A stretch of 64,000 nucleotides of DNA from an uncultured Bacilli bacterium (GCA_934102335.1 CAKOSP010000004.1:1-64000); one strand, 5' to 3'. Positions 1 through 9,185 are shown, counted from the stretch's first letter. Program-made: numbers and translations. The notes: generated by a model not told the origin, from the letters alone.

Positions 1-396
<396 letters not shown>

Positions 397-461
397 AAAA
401 GATTTATTTAAAATCTATTATTTTTAAGTTTATCCAAAGCTACTCAAATTGACTTTTTTAC

Positions 462-478
462 TTAGTTTTCAAAGATCA
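462..478 (-). promoter_or_regulatory. boxA-like antitermination element in the 16S leader
   Basis: The minus strand reads TGATCTTTGAAAACTAA about 65 nt upstream of the mature 16S end. This matches the boxA element (NTCTTTGAAAACT) of Firmicutes rRNA leaders, bound by NusB/NusE in rRNA antitermination. Confidence 0.65.
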
Positions 479-509
479 TTCTTGCACCTTTTTTCGTGTG
501 TGCATTAGT

Positions 510-538
510 AATATACCAAACTCAAAGTCGATTGTCAA
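510..538 (-). promoter_or_regulatory. rRNA promoter, proximal
   Basis: On the minus strand a perfect -35 TTGACA (533-538) is followed after exactly 17 bp by -10 TATATT (510-515). It lies about 110 bp upstream of the 16S 5' end, the usual position for the proximal of two tandem rRNA promoters. Confidence 0.8.
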
Positions 539-632
539 CAATTAGTTTAACTTTTTTTAATTTTTTTTCAACTTTACGTTTGATACGTTTTTTTGCCGTA
601 CTTTCAAGTTCTTTCTTTCAAGTACAAGAGAT

Positions 633-660
633 ATTATAACATCATTTGAGAATAATGCAA
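633..660 (-). promoter_or_regulatory. rRNA promoter, distal
   Basis: On the minus strand -35 TTGCAT (655-660), a 16-bp spacer and a perfect -10 TATAAT (633-638) lie upstream of the proximal promoter. The pair gives the tandem arrangement typical of Firmicutes rrn operons. The rest of 400-808 is very A+T-rich and shows no gene. Confidence 0.65.
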
Positions 661-773
661 GCTTTTTTTGACAAAAAAATTAATTTTTTTATATTTTGAT
701 AAAAACACTTTAAATAACTGTATTTTTTTACATTATTTCTTTCTTATTATATGCTTAAAACAATTAGTAATAA

Positions 774-807
774 CTTAAAAAACATATTATTATGAAAATA
801 ACATGTT
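774..807 (-). terminator. Intrinsic terminator after the ntdP-like gene
   Basis: An 11-bp stem (781-791 with 797-807, one G-U pair) and a 5-nt loop are followed on the minus strand by a T-rich tract. The hairpin begins next to the stop codon at 809-811. Confidence 0.65.
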
Positions 808-808
808 T

Positions 809-1339
809 TTATTTTTGCTTATTTATTAAATCATTATATATAGAGCTATAGTGATTAATTAAATTATGATCAAAAGGACCTTCATTATTTTTTTTCATAT
901 TAATTAGACTTTCTAATTCTTTTTTTACTATAAAATCTATTTCATCTGAGTAGTGCATTAGTTTCTTATGATATTTATACTCATTTTTATCTAATACTCT
1001 AAAACCACCATCTGGAAAAACTCTTAAATCTAGATCGTAATCTATATATTTTATTATTTTGCCATCCATAGTATAAGGTGAGGCTATATTACAGTAATAA
1101 AATAATCCAAAAGGTTTTAATTGAGCTATAACATTAAACCATCTTTTTTTGTAGAAAAACATAATAGCAGGTTCATTTGTTCTATGACTTCTACCATCAT
1201 CTTCAACTACTTTTACTTTATCATTTGCACATACTAAATATTCATCTGTATCTTCAAGAACTATGGCTTCGCCCCATGTCCTATGTATTTTACCATTATG
1301 TTTATAGCAATGTATTAATAATTTTTCTCCAATTTTCAT
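809..1339 (-). CDS. ntdP: DUF402 family nucleoside tri-/diphosphatase (Ntdp/YgaC-like)
   Basis: The 176 residues correspond to the full length of the S. aureus Ntdp / B. subtilis YgaC family. The core YKHNGKIHRTW, the NEPAIMFFY and WFNVI segments, YYCNIASPY and YIDYDLDLRV with acidic metal-binding positions are all visible. Members hydrolyse nucleoside tri- and diphosphates in a metal-dependent way in the cytoplasm; the physiological substrate here is unknown. The start ATG at 1339 is preceded by a modest GGGAAG box. The gene stands alone between the rRNA promoters and a lipoprotein gene. Family identification is firm; the activity is inferred. Confidence 0.88.
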   Translation of the reverse strand: MKIGEKLLIHCYKHNGKIHRTWGEAIVLEDTDEYLVCANDKVKVVEDDGRSHRTNEPAIMFFYKKRWFNVIAQLKPFGLFYYCNIASPYTMDGKIIKYIDYDLDLRVFPDGGFRVLDKNEYKYHKKLMHYSDEIDFIVKKELESLINMKKNNEGPFDHNLINHYSSIYNDLINKQK

Positions 1340-1402
1340 TTATTATCTTCCCGTCTTCTGTGTTAATTATATAATATTTTTGGGAAAATAACAAATTAGG
1401 TT

Positions 1403-2419
1403 TTATTTTGAAGCTGATACTGTACTGGTATTGTTTATTGAAGCGGCTACGTTTACTAATTCATCCGTTGTTAAATCATTACTGACAATATAGTAATCTC
1501 TGCCTCCAGTTGTCCACGATATAGAATTTGTTCCTAAAGCTCCAACTGTATCACTAATCATTAAAGGATCGCCATATACTGGAATTATTTCAAAGACTGA
1601 ATCAACTGAAGAAGATTGTTCAACTAAAACGAAGTTTTTATCTCCTGTGAATGTTAATATCACTCTATCTGATTCTTCGCTATTAACATTATCTTTTCCT
1701 GTTAAATAAGTGTTTGTTGGTACATATAGTGGATAAACTATTTCATCAGTTTTACTTGTTGTTTTATCACATTCATCTTCTTTACAACTACTATTTGTTT
1801 CTGAATCTATATAATTATCTAATAAAAATTCATCTTCCTTTAATTTGGCATTCATATTTACATCAGTAAATATAACTTCAATTTTTATTTGATTTTCCTC
1901 ATTATATACTTCAGCCTTTTTTATTTGTGAATCTTTGTCAAAATATATTTTTTGATATTTTAATTCAGTATTGTTTGGATAATTAACCGTACTTTTAATA
2001 AAGTATCCATCTTCTGTATCTCCATACTCTGCTGCACTATCTTTGGTAACGTCTGTTTTTAATGACTTCAATAGATAGCTTTGAGAGGAATTTTCTGGCC
2101 ATACACTGTCAAATTTAAATGATTTGTTAAGACTTGGAGTAATTACATATACGCCATCATTATTTCTTAATATAATTTGTTTATGATTGTTTGTTTCATT
2201 TAAAAGCACTACTTTGTAAAAATTGTCTTTTAAATAACTAGCTTCAAGTGTATAACTAAACGTATCTTCATCATTAAATATTTTCATTTTACCAGTCAAC
2301 TTATAAGATTTTACATTATCAACACTTTTAGAAAAATTGTTAATAATATTTTCTTTGCTGTTTTTTCCACAACCACATAGTAATATTATAGTTGTTAATA
2401 AAATAATAAACTTTTTCAT
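1403..2419 (-). CDS. YdcC/LolA-like lipoprotein
   Basis: A signal peptide ends in a lipobox (ILLCGC) with the lipidated Cys near residue 17, so the protein is expected on the outer face of the membrane. The body has the LolA/YdcC pattern: SVDNVKSYKLTGKMKI, KQIILRNNDGVYVITPSLNKSFKF, then WPENSSQSYLL. The C-terminal ~90 residues form a second domain. B. subtilis YdcC is made in the mother cell during sporulation, which would fit spoIID, spoIIQ and spoIIR in the window, but no function is established. I chose the ATG at 2419 over the GTG at 2422 because of the AAGGATGATG box. Confidence 0.75.
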   Translation of the reverse strand: MKKFIILLTTIILLCGCGKNSKENIINNFSKSVDNVKSYKLTGKMKIFNDEDTFSYTLEASYLKDNFYKVVLLNETNNHKQIILRNNDGVYVITPSLNKSFKFDSVWPENSSQSYLLKSLKTDVTKDSAAEYGDTEDGYFIKSTVNYPNNTELKYQKIYFDKDSQIKKAEVYNEENQIKIEVIFTDVNMNAKLKEDEFLLDNYIDSETNSSCKEDECDKTTSKTDEIVYPLYVPTNTYLTGKDNVNSEESDRVILTFTGDKNFVLVEQSSSVDSVFEIIPVYGDPLMISDTVGALGTNSISWTTGGRDYYIVSNDLTTDELVNVAASINNTSTVSASK

Positions 2420-2470
2420 CACATCATCCTTTTCTAATAAAATATATTTGTCTTTTTTGAAAATATAACT

Positions 2471-2499
2471 GAATAAAATAAAAAAATGTGTCCATAATA
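2471..2499 (+). promoter_or_regulatory. Candidate forespore-sigma (SigF/SigG type) promoter of the DUF378 gene
   Basis: GAATA (2471-2475), a 17-bp spacer and CATAATA (2493-2499) fit the B. subtilis SigG consensus (GHATR and CATNHTA). The expected start is about 12 bp upstream of the ATG, beside the GAGGAG box. In an A+T-rich genome chance matches are possible. Confidence 0.3.
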
Positions 2500-2516
2500 T
2501 AGTTGAGGAGCATAAT

Positions 2517-2717
2517 ATGGAAATATTTCAAAAAATAGCGTTAGCTATTACTATTGTTGGAGCTTTAAACTGGGGCTTGATAGGCTTTTTCGAATTTAAT
2601 TTAGTTGAAGCTTTATTTGGCACTGTAGCTTTACAACGTATAGTATACGCACTAGTCGGAATATGTGGTCTAATTAATATATGGTTATTATTTAGCCATG
2701 TAGATGACAACATTTAA
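2517..2717 (+). CDS. DUF378 family small membrane protein (YuzA-like)
   Basis: Sixty-six residues with two transmembrane segments (about 7-27 and 40-60). The family signature is plain: ALNWGLIGFFEFNLVEALFG followed by RIVYALVGICGL. Function is unknown throughout the family. GAGGAG lies 6 nt upstream of the ATG. It is one of few genes here facing the origin, diverges from the YdcC-like lipoprotein gene, and ends at a hairpin shared with cdaR. Confidence 0.85.
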   Translation: MEIFQKIALAITIVGALNWGLIGFFEFNLVEALFGTVALQRIVYALVGICGLINIWLLFSHVDDNI

Positions 2718-2720
2718 AAA

Positions 2721-2746
2721 AAGTAACCTTTCGGTTACCTTTTTTA
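2721..2746. terminator. Bidirectional terminator between DUF378 and cdaR
   Basis: GTAACC (2723-2728), a TTTC loop and GGTTAC (2733-2738) are flanked by A-tracts on the left and T-tracts on the right, so the hairpin can serve both converging genes. It lies directly beside the cdaR stop codon. Confidence 0.8.
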
Positions 2747-4081
2747 TTGTATATTAATCCTTATTTTGCTAGAAACTATATAAGTTATTAATGGATTGTC
2801 ATTATCAATTTTAACTTCTACTTCATGTTCACCAGCGCTAAGGCCATTTAAATCAACGTATGCGTTAATATTTGAGGCGTCTATACTATTTATGACACTT
2901 GCTACGCCTTTAACCTGTACGCTTATAGAATTGTCTGAAATAATGTTTGCTGTTAATCCACTTGCAAGATTTTTTTGTGATATTTTATTTCCAATATCAA
3001 TGGTCTTTTGTTCTTCATTGCCAAATGTTACTACTATAGTTACACTTTTAGCACTCATGTATCTTACTCCACTAGGTTTTGTAAGTGTAACATTATATGT
3101 TTTTGAACTCTCTTTTCCTAATCCATTAACATCTATTGTTACTGGTACACTCGTAATAGAGTCAATATTTTCTTTTTCTCCATAAATAGATAATGAATAA
3201 TTAGCTGAATTATTAAATGATATAGATGCAATTGATTTTCCTGCAATTAAACTTCCTGTAGTTTGAATCTTAAGTGGTACAGAGTTTGAATAACTCTCTA
3301 AGGCAATTGAAGCACTTACACTTCCTGGAACTATTTCGATATTATCTAATATTTTACCGTTGTTATCATAAGCCACTAATTGAGCAGTTGTAATGTCGTA
3401 TGTTCCTGATGCTGTAAAGTTTTCTTTACTTAAGTCTATTAAAGCCTGTACTAAAGCTATTTTATCTAATGCTTCTTGACTACCTTTTACTACAACTTCT
3501 GTTTTGTTTAAAGAAACATTTTTGATGCTCAATTTAGAATCTAATGAGTCAACATTTAATAAGTTATAAGAAAGTGAAACTACTTTGCTAACTTTATCTT
3601 TTATTGTAACAAATACATAACCTGGATCAACTTTATATGATAGATTTGATATTGGTTTAGAATAACTAAAATGTACTTTATAAGCTGAATCACTTGCAGT
3701 ATAATTTGTTAAATCTAATGTTACTTCATATTCTCCTAGTTGTTTTGCAAGATATATATCGCTTTTTCTACCAGTAAGGATTAGATCCACAGAATCTGGC
3801 ACACCCTCTACTACATATGCTTCTTCATTATATTTTAAAGTTATTGGTAGCGTAACAGCCTGAGATTCAGATAAAGTTATCTTTTTTGTACTTGTAAGTA
3901 AGAATAAGCCTACTGCAAAAATTAAAGAAATTAAAATTAAAGTATTTTTTTTGTTTAAAAATTTATCTAATGAACCTTTACTTTTTTTGAACTTTTTTTG
4001 AATATTGTATACTACTCTGCCTATAGGAGTGATAATGCATACATCAATAATCTTATAAATTTTTTTGAAAAACTTACGCAT
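2744..4081 (-). CDS. cdaR: CdaR, YbbR-domain regulator of diadenylate cyclase
   Basis: An N-terminal cytoplasmic stretch and one transmembrane helix (about residues 47-63) are followed by an extracellular array of YbbR-type beta repeats, each with a VTLPI, VSLSYN or VPLKI-like strand. CdaR binds the membrane cyclase CdaA and modulates c-di-AMP synthesis. I place the start at 4081 (MRKFFKK, 445 aa): this ATG overlaps the end of cdaA by 8 nt and follows AGTGGTGA, while upstream in-frame ATGs lie inside cdaA. The overlap implies translational coupling. The usual third gene, glmM, is not downstream; a terminator follows at once. Confidence 0.9.
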   Translation of the reverse strand: MRKFFKKIYKIIDVCIITPIGRVVYNIQKKFKKSKGSLDKFLNKKNTLILISLIFAVGLFLLTSTKKITLSESQAVTLPITLKYNEEAYVVEGVPDSVDLILTGRKSDIYLAKQLGEYEVTLDLTNYTASDSAYKVHFSYSKPISNLSYKVDPGYVFVTIKDKVSKVVSLSYNLLNVDSLDSKLSIKNVSLNKTEVVVKGSQEALDKIALVQALIDLSKENFTASGTYDITTAQLVAYDNNGKILDNIEIVPGSVSASIALESYSNSVPLKIQTTGSLIAGKSIASISFNNSANYSLSIYGEKENIDSITSVPVTIDVNGLGKESSKTYNVTLTKPSGVRYMSAKSVTIVVTFGNEEQKTIDIGNKISQKNLASGLTANIISDNSISVQVKGVASVINSIDASNINAYVDLNGLSAGEHEVEVKIDNDNPLITYIVSSKIRINIQ

Positions 4082-4919
4082 TATTATCACCACTTTCGTC
4101 ATTATCATCTTCATCATTTCCTGCCTCAAAGAATACTTCTGCTTTAGGGCTTAATGAATCTATTAACATCATTCTAAATTCTTCAAATGACAAATTATAA
4201 TTTAATTTTCCATCAACAGCAATTGATAATCTTCCGGTTTCTTCAGAAGCTATTAGAGCAATTGCATCTGATTCTTCAGCAATTCCTAATGCTGCTCTAT
4301 GTCTTGTTCCTAATCTTTTTGATATTTCTGGATTCATACTTGTTTTAAATACTGCACCAGCACAAGTAATTTTATCTCCTTGGATAATTACTCCTCCATC
4401 ATGTAGTGCTGTATTTGGGAAAAAGATTGTTTCAAGTAATGATTCATTTATGTCAGCATAAATTTTTTGAGCTCCATTTATATATGATTGTAAAGATATT
4501 TCTCTTTCGATAACTATTAAAGCACCAATTTTATTTTTATGAAAATAATCCATAGCTTTCATTATTTCATGAACAACTTGTTCTCTTTCATCTAATGTAA
4601 GTATTTTGTGTCTTCCCAAAAGCTTTGTTCTTCCTAAGGATTCTAGGACACTTCTAATTTCAGGCTGGAAGATAACTATTATTGCTAATGGTCCCCATTC
4701 AAGTAAATACTCTAGTATAATTCCAACTGTATATAAATTTAATAAATCACTTAAAAATTTAACAATTAATACTATTATTACACCTTTAAGTATTAAAACC
4801 ATCTTAATATTATTTTTAATATTTTTTAATATATAATAAAATGCAAGCCACACTATACAAATATCTAGTACTTTTGTAAAAGTATTTGTTACTGTAGTCA
4901 TAATTGCAGAAAAATTCAT
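4074..4919 (-). CDS. cdaA: Membrane-bound diadenylate cyclase CdaA
   Basis: Three N-terminal transmembrane helices (about residues 15-90) precede a DisA_N cyclase domain. That domain makes c-di-AMP from two ATP, a messenger controlling potassium and osmotic balance. The catalytic LHDGG and GTRHRAA motifs are present. Most CdaA proteins have DGA where this one has DGG. An acidic, Asp/Asn-rich tail ends the protein and overlaps the cdaR start. AAGGAAGGTG precedes the ATG. Length (281 aa) is normal. Confidence 0.93.
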   Translation of the reverse strand: MNFSAIMTTVTNTFTKVLDICIVWLAFYYILKNIKNNIKMVLILKGVIIVLIVKFLSDLLNLYTVGIILEYLLEWGPLAIIVIFQPEIRSVLESLGRTKLLGRHKILTLDEREQVVHEIMKAMDYFHKNKIGALIVIEREISLQSYINGAQKIYADINESLLETIFFPNTALHDGGVIIQGDKITCAGAVFKTSMNPEISKRLGTRHRAALGIAEESDAIALIASEETGRLSIAVDGKLNYNLSFEEFRMMLIDSLSPKAEVFFEAGNDEDDNDESGDNNA

Positions 4920-4976
4920 TTATACACCTTCCTTTTTATCACTTGCTTAATAATTATAACAAATTTCCATTAAAAT

Positions 4977-5023
4977 AAAAAGCATTATTTCTTTCACAAC
5001 ATGCTGAAGAAATAATACTTTTT
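4977..5023. terminator. Intrinsic terminator, probably bidirectional
   Basis: ATTATTTCTT (4984-4993) pairs with AAGAAATAAT (5007-5016) across a 13-nt loop, with T-rich tracts on both sides. It closes the operon pilin/rnr/smpB/DUF3048/small ORF. Confidence 0.7.
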
Positions 5024-5131
5024 TTATTTTTTTATCGAATTTTCGTAGATATATCCAAGAAGAGATAACAATAAAATTATTGTAATTATTAAAATTGTCA
5101 CATAATTGTTTAATAAAAATTCTTTTAACAT
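5024..5131 (-). CDS. Small single-pass membrane peptide, 35 aa
   Basis: The ATG at 5131 follows AAGGTGATTT, a near-ideal ribosome binding site beginning at the stop codon of the DUF3048 gene. The peptide starts MLKEFLLNNY, has one hydrophobic helix (about residues 11-27), then GYIYENSIKK and a stop 1 nt before the terminator. Gene spacing, the strong binding site and the placement in front of the terminator argue that it is translated. I recognise no family; it may be a membrane partner of the preceding protein. Confidence 0.55.
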   Translation of the reverse strand: MLKEFLLNNYVTILIITIILLLSLLGYIYENSIKK

Positions 5132-5139
5132 AAATCACC

Positions 5140-6198
5140 TTAACTTATTGTTAATTCCATACCAGTTGGTTGGATTTGAATAAATGTATTTCCATCATTA
5201 ACCATCAATGGAGTTCCATCTTCTAATGTATATTTGGTTTGAGCTTCTCTTGAAGATTTTGACCATTTAATTGGAATTGCATAGCCACAAGAAATAAAAT
5301 ATCCAGTTCCACTTCCGATATTTTTTAAATCTTGTCTTCCTTTATTTTCTCCATCTTGCAAAGTATAGTTATCTACTTTATAAGTAATGATGTTTTTAAA
5401 TGTATATTGTTTTTTAGTAACATAATCAGTATTAGCTTTTTGATTTACAAATCTTTTATAAACTTTATTTTCAGAATCATATTCATACCCTGGTTTAGTT
5501 GATGATGAATATGGTATCAATACTGAATTGGCTACAATAGCATTTTCATATGTACTAAGATCAATTTCATCAACACTGTAATTAAGAAGCAAATTTTTAT
5601 TTCTGGTTGTTCTTAGATTAGAAGTTCCATTATTTAATTTGGCAATACTTGAAAATAATGTGTGTTCACTAGAAACATTTAATGTTTTATCTCTCCAACC
5701 GGTAGTAGTATTATTTACTTCAATACGATCAATATTAAGTTTAGAAAAATCAGCTTGAGCTTGAGGGCTTTTACCATGATGAACATATATTGCATCATTT
5801 TCTAAAGCATAATCTAAATAATAATGTCTTGCACTTCTAATTGAGCCGATTCTTTCTGTGTTTTGATCTAAAAATAAAGCCATATATCTAGTTAAGCCGC
5901 CTTCAACAATCATTTCATAGATTATGTAAGCATCTTGTAGCCCACTTTGTAAAGGTCTTGCTGTACTAATATTGTTTATCATTACTGCATATGGTCTACT
6001 GGTGGAATTTTCATCTATTATTTTAAGCTTTTTTACTGGAGTAACTACTTCTTCTGGTTGATTTTCTTTCGGAACATTAACGTTTTTATTTTTAAATACA
6101 AATATATATAGTAACAAACCTATTAATAATACCCCAATTACAGAAATTATTATAATAAGATTTCTTTTTTTATTATTTTTTAAAACTTTATTTTTCAT
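5140..6198 (-). CDS. DUF3048 (YerB-like) membrane-anchored protein
   Basis: A basic N-terminus and one transmembrane helix (about 18-40) are followed by an extracellular DUF3048 domain: RPYAVMINN, RPLQSGLQDAYIIYEM, EGGLTRYMALF, RIGSIRSARHYYLDYA, and later PTGMELTIS. B. subtilis YerB is a lipoprotein; this one has no lipobox and is anchored by a helix. YerB-type proteins have been tied to cell-wall metabolism; the biochemical role is unclear. I choose the start at 6198 (MKNKVLK, 352 aa), 1 nt after the smpB stop with AGGTTAGG upstream. The alternative at 6213 lies inside smpB. Confidence 0.85.
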   Translation of the reverse strand: MKNKVLKNNKKRNLIIIISVIGVLLIGLLLYIFVFKNKNVNVPKENQPEEVVTPVKKLKIIDENSTSRPYAVMINNISTARPLQSGLQDAYIIYEMIVEGGLTRYMALFLDQNTERIGSIRSARHYYLDYALENDAIYVHHGKSPQAQADFSKLNIDRIEVNNTTTGWRDKTLNVSSEHTLFSSIAKLNNGTSNLRTTRNKNLLLNYSVDEIDLSTYENAIVANSVLIPYSSSTKPGYEYDSENKVYKRFVNQKANTDYVTKKQYTFKNIITYKVDNYTLQDGENKGRQDLKNIGSGTGYFISCGYAIPIKWSKSSREAQTKYTLEDGTPLMVNDGNTFIQIQPTGMELTIS

Positions 6199-6199
6199 A

Positions 6200-6619
6200 C
6201 TACCTAACCTCACGCTCTAAATCTCTTTTTTTAATTGTTTCTCTTTTATCATATAATTTCTTTCCCTTAACTAGCCCTATAAGTAATTTGGCTTTATTTT
6301 TGTTTAAATATGCTTTAAGAGGAACAATCGATAAACCTTGTTCTTCTACTTCCTTTTTTAAATTTTTAATTTCTTTTTTATGTAATAACAATTTTCTTGT
6401 TCGAGTTTCATCATGATTAAAGATATTTCCTTCTTTATATTTTGCTATATACATATTAATAACATATGCTTCATTTTCTTTTATTCTAATAAAGCTATCT
6501 TTTAATTGAACTTTTCCTTCTTTAAAAGACTTTATTTCAGTTCCAGTTAATACTATTCCAGCTTCTAATTCTTTTAAAATAAAATAATCAAAATAAGCTT
6601 TTTTATTTTTTGCTTCCAT
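6200..6619 (-). CDS. smpB: SsrA-binding protein SmpB
   Basis: SmpB carries tmRNA to stalled ribosomes for trans-translation. The OB-fold core AYFDYFILKELEAGIVLTGT, the KLLIGLVKGKKLYDKRET stretch and a basic C-terminal tail are all present. I choose the ATG at 6619 (139 aa) because GAGGGTGAT lies 7 nt upstream; ATG 6628 and GTG 6631 overlap that box. The gene overlaps rnr by 17 nt, the standard rnr-smpB pairing: both act on stalled messages. No ssrA gene was seen downstream. Confidence 0.95.
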   Translation of the reverse strand: MEAKNKKAYFDYFILKELEAGIVLTGTEIKSFKEGKVQLKDSFIRIKENEAYVINMYIAKYKEGNIFNHDETRTRKLLLHKKEIKNLKKEVEEQGLSIVPLKAYLNKNKAKLLIGLVKGKKLYDKRETIKKRDLEREVR

Positions 6620-8717
6620 TTTTGCCATCACCCTCTATAATTTCAAAATCAATTTGGCCATTATTTTTATTGGCACCTGTTACTAAAACGTTTACATCTT
6701 CACCTATTCGATAATGCTTTTTCTTATCTTTAGATACTAGTGATAAAAGTTCTGGTACATATTCATAAAATCCTGGCAAAGTACTTATATGTACTAGTCC
6801 TTCGATTAAATTATCAAGTCTTATAAACATTCCAAACTTTGTCACTGTAACTATTATACCATGATATTTTTCTCCAACATGATTTTCCATGTATTCCGCC
6901 ATTTTCATGTCATCAACTTCACGCTCTGCCTCAACAGCCTCTTGTTCTCTTTGGCTTGATTGTTCAGCTACTGTTATTAAATAATTATTATAAAAATCTA
7001 TTGTTTCATTATTTAATTTATTTTCAAATAAGTATGTTCTTAAAAGTCTATGTACAGTTAAATCTGGGAACCTTCTAATCGGAGAAGTAAAGTGAGTATA
7101 TGATGGACTTCCAAGACCAAAATGGCCTATGTTATTTGTACTGTATATAGCTTTTTTCATACTTCTTAGAAGAATGTCTGATAATATTTGGTACTCTTTT
7201 TTGTCTTTTAACTCATTTAAAATTGATTGCATAGCAAGAGGTGTCAAATTTATGATTCTGGTTTTTAAAGAATAATTCATCATTTTCAATAAATTCATGA
7301 AATCATCAATTTTTTCTGAATTAGGTACATCATGAACACGATAGATAAATGGTAGATCCATATTGGAAACATGTGTTGCTACGGTTTCATTAGCAGCTAT
7401 CATAAAATCCTCAATAAGTTTTTCAGCATCGTATCGCACCCTTTTTACAACATCAATTGCTACACCTTGCTCATTTTGGATAATTTTTGCTTCATCTAAA
7501 TCAAATTCTATATATCCTCTGCTTACTTTTTCTTGTCTTAGTATTTTAGCTAATTCATTCATTTTTATAAGAGTATCTTTAAATGGTTCATATCCATCAG
7601 GTATTTCGTTATCCATCAATATTTTATTGACATTTTTATAAGTCATTTGTTTAGCACTTTTAATATAACTTGGAAAAATATCATAATCAATTACTTTTCC
7701 TTTATTATTTATTTTCATAACACAGCTTATAGCGAGTCTAACAACTCCGGGATTTAAAGAGCATATTCCATTTGATAATTGATGTGGGAGCATTGGGATT
7801 ACTGTATCTGCTAAATATGATGATGTTCCTCTTTTAAAGGCTTCATCGTATAATGCGGTATTCGGTTTTACATAATGAGAAACATCCGCTATATGTACGC
7901 CTAAAATATAATTATTATTATCTAGTTCTAAACTAATTGCATCATCAATATCCTTTGTGTCATCACCATCTATAGTAAATATCATTTGGTTTGTTAAATC
8001 TTTTCTATTATTTAACTCGCTTGTTAAAACTTCGTTAGGTATACTTTGAAGTTCTTCAAGAACTTCATTAGGCATTTCTGGATTAATACCATGTTTATAT
8101 GCTATGGATAAAATATCAATTTTAGGATCATTTTTGTGTCCAATAATTTTTAAAACTCTACCTATATATTTTTTGTTGTTTATTTTTTTTATTATTTCCA
8201 CATAAACTTTATGTCCATCAACACACTGCATTGTACTTTCTTTTGTTAAACTAATATCTATATCTAATTTTTTATCATCGGGTATAAATATTAAATTATT
8301 TTTTCTAAAAGTTATTTCACCAACAATATTTTTTAAGTTTCTATCTAAAATTTTAATTACTTTTCCTTCTTTTTTTCCATGATTTGAGAAAATATCCACT
8401 AAAACTTTGTCGTTGTTAATTGCTCCATTTGTGTTGCTTCTGTCAATAAATATGTCTTCTTGTTCAGGTAATAATAAAAAAGCATTTCCAGATTTGTTTA
8501 CGGATATTTTACCTGCAATTAGTGAAGAACAATATTTAACTAAAATAAATTCATGATGTTTAGTTTCATGAACTAGTCCTTCCTTAATTAACTCATTTAA
8601 TTCTAGTTCTAAATTTTTAAAGTCTTCTGGTGTTTTTAATGTTAATAAGTCATTAATTTGCATTAAGTTAATAGCTTTTGATTGTTTTTCTAATAAATCT
8701 AGTATTTGTTCTTTCAT
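6603..8717 (-). CDS. rnr: Ribonuclease R
   Basis: The 704 residues have the RNase R domain order: N-terminal winged helix, cold-shock domains, RNB nuclease domain with the metal-binding IDGDDTKDIDDAI, the FTSPIRRFPDLTVHR signature, and a C-terminal S1 domain. It is a processive 3'-5' exonuclease that degrades structured RNA, working with tmRNA/SmpB in clearing defective messages. AAGGAG precedes the ATG at 8717. It follows the pilin-like gene by 11 nt. Confidence 0.96.
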   Translation of the reverse strand: MKEQILDLLEKQSKAINLMQINDLLTLKTPEDFKNLELELNELIKEGLVHETKHHEFILVKYCSSLIAGKISVNKSGNAFLLLPEQEDIFIDRSNTNGAINNDKVLVDIFSNHGKKEGKVIKILDRNLKNIVGEITFRKNNLIFIPDDKKLDIDISLTKESTMQCVDGHKVYVEIIKKINNKKYIGRVLKIIGHKNDPKIDILSIAYKHGINPEMPNEVLEELQSIPNEVLTSELNNRKDLTNQMIFTIDGDDTKDIDDAISLELDNNNYILGVHIADVSHYVKPNTALYDEAFKRGTSSYLADTVIPMLPHQLSNGICSLNPGVVRLAISCVMKINNKGKVIDYDIFPSYIKSAKQMTYKNVNKILMDNEIPDGYEPFKDTLIKMNELAKILRQEKVSRGYIEFDLDEAKIIQNEQGVAIDVVKRVRYDAEKLIEDFMIAANETVATHVSNMDLPFIYRVHDVPNSEKIDDFMNLLKMMNYSLKTRIINLTPLAMQSILNELKDKKEYQILSDILLRSMKKAIYSTNNIGHFGLGSPSYTHFTSPIRRFPDLTVHRLLRTYLFENKLNNETIDFYNNYLITVAEQSSQREQEAVEAEREVDDMKMAEYMENHVGEKYHGIIVTVTKFGMFIRLDNLIEGLVHISTLPGFYEYVPELLSLVSKDKKKHYRIGEDVNVLVTGANKNNGQIDFEIIEGDGKNGSKK

Positions 8718-8728
8718 TTAAACTCCTT

Positions 8729-9094
8729 TTATTCAATTGTGACAATCTTTTCTCCATCTATCCATGTAATTAAAATGTTTATTTCTTTTCCTTGAAGATC
8801 TTCTTCGTTTATAAGCCCTTCCTCAATAATTTTCTTGCTGGAAATTATACATTTATTATTTTTCTTACATTCTTTAGACGTTTCGTTTGTTATTGTTACA
8901 GGTTCTTCTTCATATTTTTTTAATTCAATTATTGTACTTGAAGCTGTTTCAAGTTCATATTTTAGCTTTTCATATTTTTTGTTGTTATTTATGTTAATTA
9001 TTTTGGCTATACCAAATGACGCGGTAGAACCTATTATTGCTAATAAGGTTATAACTAATAAGAGTTCAACTAACGTAAATCCTTTTTTATTCAT
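8729..9094 (-). CDS. Type IV pilin-like (pseudopilin) protein
   Basis: The N-terminus MNKKGFTLVELLLVI is a textbook prepilin signal: short basic leader, cleavage after Gly5, Glu5 of the mature chain, then a hydrophobic helix. The C-terminal ~90 residues include two cysteines (KECKKNNKC). Such proteins form competence or type II-like pseudopili after processing by a prepilin peptidase. No assembly ATPase, peptidase or other pilin gene is nearby, so it is an orphan here. A comK-like regulator near oriC makes a DNA-uptake role possible. The binding site is weak (TTTGTGATA). Confidence 0.75.
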   Translation of the reverse strand: MNKKGFTLVELLLVITLLAIIGSTASFGIAKIININNNKKYEKLKYELETASSTIIELKKYEEEPVTITNETSKECKKNNKCIISSKKIIEEGLINEEDLQGKEINILITWIDGEKIVTIE

Positions 9095-9144
9095 ATTATC
9101 ACAAAGTTATTATATCACGTATAGTATTAGATGTGTATTTTTAT

Positions 9145-9173
9145 TTGTTTTTAATGGGTATTTGTAGTATTAT
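9145..9173 (+). promoter_or_regulatory. Promoter of tRNA-Gln / gltX
   Basis: TTGTTT (9145-9150), a 17-bp spacer and TATTAT (9168-9173) lie 12 bp upstream of the tRNA 5' end. Confidence 0.5.
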
Positions 9174-9185
9174 ATTATTGGTTAT

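Noticed and set aside
4947..5138. 63-residue minus-strand ORF
   Set aside because: It runs in another frame across the terminator and the 35-residue membrane ORF, and has no ribosome binding site.
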